In this document: positions 4,685 through 6,705 of the stretch, piece after piece | Position numbering within the stretch: the first letter of the stretch is position 1 | How the letters are laid out: each line of letters opens with the position of its first letter | DNA from: Candidatus Sulfotelmatobacter sp. | Lineage (GTDB): Bacteria > Acidobacteriota > Terriglobia > Terriglobales > Acidobacteriaceae | Direction of reading: 5' to 3' | Assembly (NCBI GenBank): GCA_030049565.1 | Contig: JASIKQ010000514.1 | Location: 1-6,705 of the forward strand | Length of the DNA stretch: 6,705 nucleotides | Program-made: the position numbers and the translations under genes | The notes under the pieces: generated by a model | The model's database searches: none | The model's input: only the letters and a program-made list of their open reading frames with translations | Told to the model about the DNA's origin: nothing

Positions 4685-5629
4685 ATGCCTGCAATAGAGA
4701 TTCTAGGATTGGAAAAAACTTATAGCGTGGGCTTCTGGCGCAAGCGCCGCAAGCGCGCTCTGTATCCTCTGCAGCTCACCGTCGAGGATGGCGAAGTTTT
4801 TGGCTTCCTCGGACCTAACGGAGCCGGCAAAACCACAACTTTGAAACTTCTCATGGGATTGGTTTTCCCCACCTCGGGAACGGCACGTATTCTCGGTCAG
4901 GAATGGACCGACCCGGCGGTTAAAGCGCAGATCGGCTTTCTTCCTGAGCAGCCCTATTTCTACGACTATCTCACGGCGCACGAGCTGTTGAACTACTACG
5001 GACAACTTTCGGGCGTGCCCGCCAGGCAGCGCAGCAAGCGCGTAGAGGAAGTCCTGCACCAGGTTGGATTGCACGACGTCAAAGGCCTCCAACTACGCAA
5101 ATTCTCGAAAGGCATGTTGCAGCGCGTGGGAATTGCGCAGGCTATTTTGCACGATCCGCAGGTGGTGTTCCTTGACGAGCCCATGTCCGGCCTCGATCCC
5201 ATGGGCCGCCGCGAAGTGCGCGATCTTATGGAGCAGCTCAAGCACGAAGGAAAGACGGTTTTCTTTTCTACCCACATTCTTTCCGACGCCGAAACCCTTT
5301 GTGACCGCGTCGCCATCATCCATAAGGGAGAGTTACGCGGCGTGGGCGTAGTCGAAGATTTAACTTCCACCGTGCAGGGCAAGGTCGAAGTGATCTGGCA
5401 AGGCACCGAAATACCAGCCTCGGTCAGGGCCTTAGGCGCAGACTGCCACATCAGCGGCGGCGACCGCGTGCGCGCCATCGTTGCGGAAAATCAGCAGGAT
5501 GCGATGATCGACGCCTTGCGCCGCGAGCACCAGCGACTGATTTCCATTACGCCCGTGCGCACTTCGTTAGAAGCGTATTTTGTGGAGAAGCTGCGTCACG
5601 CCGAAAGCACCGCCGCTTCGACCGTATGA
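4685..5629 (+). CDS. ABC transporter ATP-binding protein (ABC-2 type)
   Basis: A 314-residue cytoplasmic ATPase. Walker A GPNGAGKTT is at 43-51, the Q-loop region LPEQP around 86-90, the signature FSKGM at 140-144 (a usual variant of LSGGQ in ABC-2 ATPases), Walker B VVFLDE at 160-165, the D-loop SGLD at 168-171 and the switch His197 in STHIL. The 110-odd residues after the nucleotide-binding domain are the extra C-terminal region seen in ABC-2 export or membrane-remodelling ATPases. The ATG at 4685 is chosen because MPAIEILGLEKTY begins where family members do and because the TATAAT at 4632 would make the in-frame GTG at 4649 almost leaderless. Neither start has a good Shine-Dalgarno. Its stop overlaps the permease start, so the two are translationally coupled and surely form one transporter. 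Substrate unknown. Confidence 0.94.
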   Translation: MPAIEILGLEKTYSVGFWRKRRKRALYPLQLTVEDGEVFGFLGPNGAGKTTTLKLLMGLVFPTSGTARILGQEWTDPAVKAQIGFLPEQPYFYDYLTAHELLNYYGQLSGVPARQRSKRVEEVLHQVGLHDVKGLQLRKFSKGMLQRVGIAQAILHDPQVVFLDEPMSGLDPMGRREVRDLMEQLKHEGKTVFFSTHILSDAETLCDRVAIIHKGELRGVGVVEDLTSTVQGKVEVIWQGTEIPASVRALGADCHISGGDRVRAIVAENQQDAMIDALRREHQRLISITPVRTSLEAYFVEKLRHAESTAASTV

Positions 5630-6432
5630 CGAATTTCGGCGTAAAAACATTGCCTATGAAGTCGCGCATTTCACATATCGCCTCCAACACCTTCCGCGAA
5701 GCCGTGCGCGACCGCGTGCTCTACAACCTGATCGCCTTCGCTTTGCTGCTTTCGGGTGCAGCCATTCTTGTGGGCCAGATTTCCATCGAAATCGAGAAGC
5801 TGGTCGTCATCAACCTGGGGCTCACGGCGGTATCTCTTTTCGGAGTGGTAATTGCGATTTTTATCGGTATCGGCCTGGTCTCCAAAGAAATCGAGAAACG
5901 AACACTCTATACCGTCCTCTCGCGCCCCGTGCGCCGCTGGGAATTTATCATCGGCAAATTTTCCGGCCTTGCCGGCACGCTGGTGGTCAATACCTTCTTC
6001 ATGGCGATCGGCGTATTCCTCGCGCTGCTTTACGTTTCGCACAAGTTCGTAAAAGCCGACTCGCTGATTTTCGTCGCCCTCTACTTCATCATTCTCGAAT
6101 TTCTGATCATCTGCGCGCTGGCTCTGCTGTTCTCGTCGTTTTCTTCGCCGTTACTCTCGGCAGTGTTCACTTTTTCTCTGTTCGTCGTGGGCAACTTTGC
6201 CCAAGATCTGCGCAATTTCGCAGCTATGGAGCATGGAATTACGCGCTGGCTGGCCACAGGCGCGGCCTATTTGGTGCCAAATTTCTCCGCCTTCAACGTG
6301 ATAACCTCCATCGCGCACGAGCAGCCGGTCGCCGGACAGTTGATCGTCACCAATACCTTTTATGCTCTCTTTTACGCCCTGATGGCCTTGAGCGGAGCGG
6401 TGCTCATTTTCGAACACCGTGATTTGAAATAA
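5626..6432 (+). CDS. ABC-2 type transporter permease (NosY-like fold)
   Basis: A 268-residue inner-membrane protein with about six hydrophobic spans: residues 32-50, 60-84, 113-136, 147-170, 174-190 and 242-262. The motif VSKEIEKRTLYTVLSRPVRR (85-104) after the second span is the hallmark of the ABC2_membrane_2/NosY-like permeases and likely couples to the ATPase. The N-terminal SNTFREAVRDRVLYNL is also typical. The start ATG overlaps the ATPase stop as ATGA, which favours coupling. A second in-frame ATG at 5656 (MKSRISHIASNTF) matches the common family start equally well and neither has a strong Shine-Dalgarno. The pair presumably exports a substrate or acts on envelope assembly; nothing in the sequence names it. 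Confidence 0.92.
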   Translation: MTNFGVKTLPMKSRISHIASNTFREAVRDRVLYNLIAFALLLSGAAILVGQISIEIEKLVVINLGLTAVSLFGVVIAIFIGIGLVSKEIEKRTLYTVLSRPVRRWEFIIGKFSGLAGTLVVNTFFMAIGVFLALLYVSHKFVKADSLIFVALYFIILEFLIICALALLFSSFSSPLLSAVFTFSLFVVGNFAQDLRNFAAMEHGITRWLATGAAYLVPNFSAFNVITSIAHEQPVAGQLIVTNTFYALFYALMALSGAVLIFEHRDLK

Positions 6433-6441
6433 GACATTTGC

Positions 6442-6705
6442 ATGAAGCCGCGGCGCAAAGTCACGATTATCGCAACCACTAGCCTGGTGCTCTCCTTGGC
6501 CGCCGGTTCGCTGGTGCTGCATCGCGCCGACCAGCTTCGCCCGCAGGCTACGCTGGATGAAGTGTTGTTTCTCAGTTCCCCGAAGGTGATCAAGCGCGCC
6601 AGCCTGGGCTATGATGGCCTGCTTGCCTGCATTTACTGGACCCGTGCCGTTCAATACTTCGGCAGCCGCCACCACAACTACGCCCCCAGCTACAATCTGC
6701 TTGCG
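6442..6705 (+). CDS. Membrane-anchored, probably TPR-type protein, 3'-truncated by window edge
   Basis: The frame is open from the ATG at 6442 to the last base (88 codons). A basic start (MKPRRK) and a hydrophobic segment (about residues 8-27) make a signal anchor without a lipobox cysteine, so the rest is expected outside the cytoplasmic membrane. The segment LSSPKVIKRASLGYDGLLACIYWTRAVQYFG (about 44-74) matches what I recall from acidobacterial TPR-like proteins located behind ABC-2 ATPase/permease pairs. No TPR unit is visible in the available part. It starts 9 bases after the permease stop and has no terminator in front, so it is the third gene of the cluster. It may be a periplasmic partner of the transporter; that is inferred from position only. 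Confidence 0.75.
   Translation, partial: MKPRRKVTIIATTSLVLSLAAGSLVLHRADQLRPQATLDEVLFLSSPKVIKRASLGYDGLLACIYWTRAVQYFGSRHHNYAPSYNLLA

Noticed and set aside
4996..5478. Minus-strand open frame inside the ABC ATPase
   Set aside because: It is antisense to Walker B and signature regions; its Ser/Arg/Cys-rich product is typical of a shadow frame.
5580..6422. Plus-strand open frame of 280 codons overlapping the permease
   Set aside because: It is a +2 shifted shadow of the permease: Arg-rich, without domains, and the permease frame has clear membrane spans and the family motif.
6151..6675. Minus-strand open frame over the permease end and the third ABC-cluster gene
   Set aside because: It is antisense to two better supported genes, and shows no domain or ribosome site.
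1..6705. CRISPR array, tRNA, rRNA or insertion sequence
   Set aside because: No regularly spaced repeats, no cloverleaf or rRNA-like stretch and no transposase reading frame were seen.

Overview
The window looks like chromosomal DNA from a moderately GC-rich bacterium, most likely an acidobacterium (Terriglobia or relatives). This rests on recalled family resemblance, not a search. The PAP2_3-type membrane proteins, the pilins with an IPNLxRARMAANDSSAA block, and the ATPase-permease-TPR order with its LSSPKVIKRASLGYDGLLACIYW sequence are all combinations I associate with that phylum. All genes read left to right.

Layout: (1) 1-1194, PAP2/Aur1-like multispanning membrane protein, cut at its 5' end by the window edge. 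(2) 1195-1516, a non-coding gap with several inverted repeats and a possible sigma-54 promoter. (3) 1517-2029, type IV pilin-like protein with a short classical leader, followed by a strong intrinsic terminator at 2069-2107. (4) 2398-3606, a second PAP2/Aur1-like paralogue. (5) 3607-3948, a second gap with hairpins and another sigma-54-like site. (6) 3949-4530, a second pilin paralogue with an unusually long leader, part of which comes from a dispersed palindromic-type repeat. (7) 4632-4637, a perfect TATAAT, then a tight three-gene run: ABC ATPase (4685-5629), ABC-2 type permease (5626-6432, ATGA overlap) and the start of a membrane-anchored TPR-type protein (6442 to the edge).

The most notable architecture is the alternation PAP2 - pilin - PAP2 - pilin, with both members clearly paralogous. 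It looks like an ancient duplication of a two-gene module. Each pilin has its own putative sigma-54-like element about 65-75 bases before its start, so the modules are probably not simple operons; each PAP2/pilin pair is a neighbourhood association. PAP2_3/Aur1-like enzymes hydrolyse or transfer phospho-headgroups at the membrane, and type IV pilins are membrane-inserted before assembly. A role of the PAP2 protein in pilin modification or in lipids near the pilus is an attractive but unproven idea.

The ABC cluster appears to be a separate transcription unit encoding an exporter or membrane-modifying system of unknown substrate.
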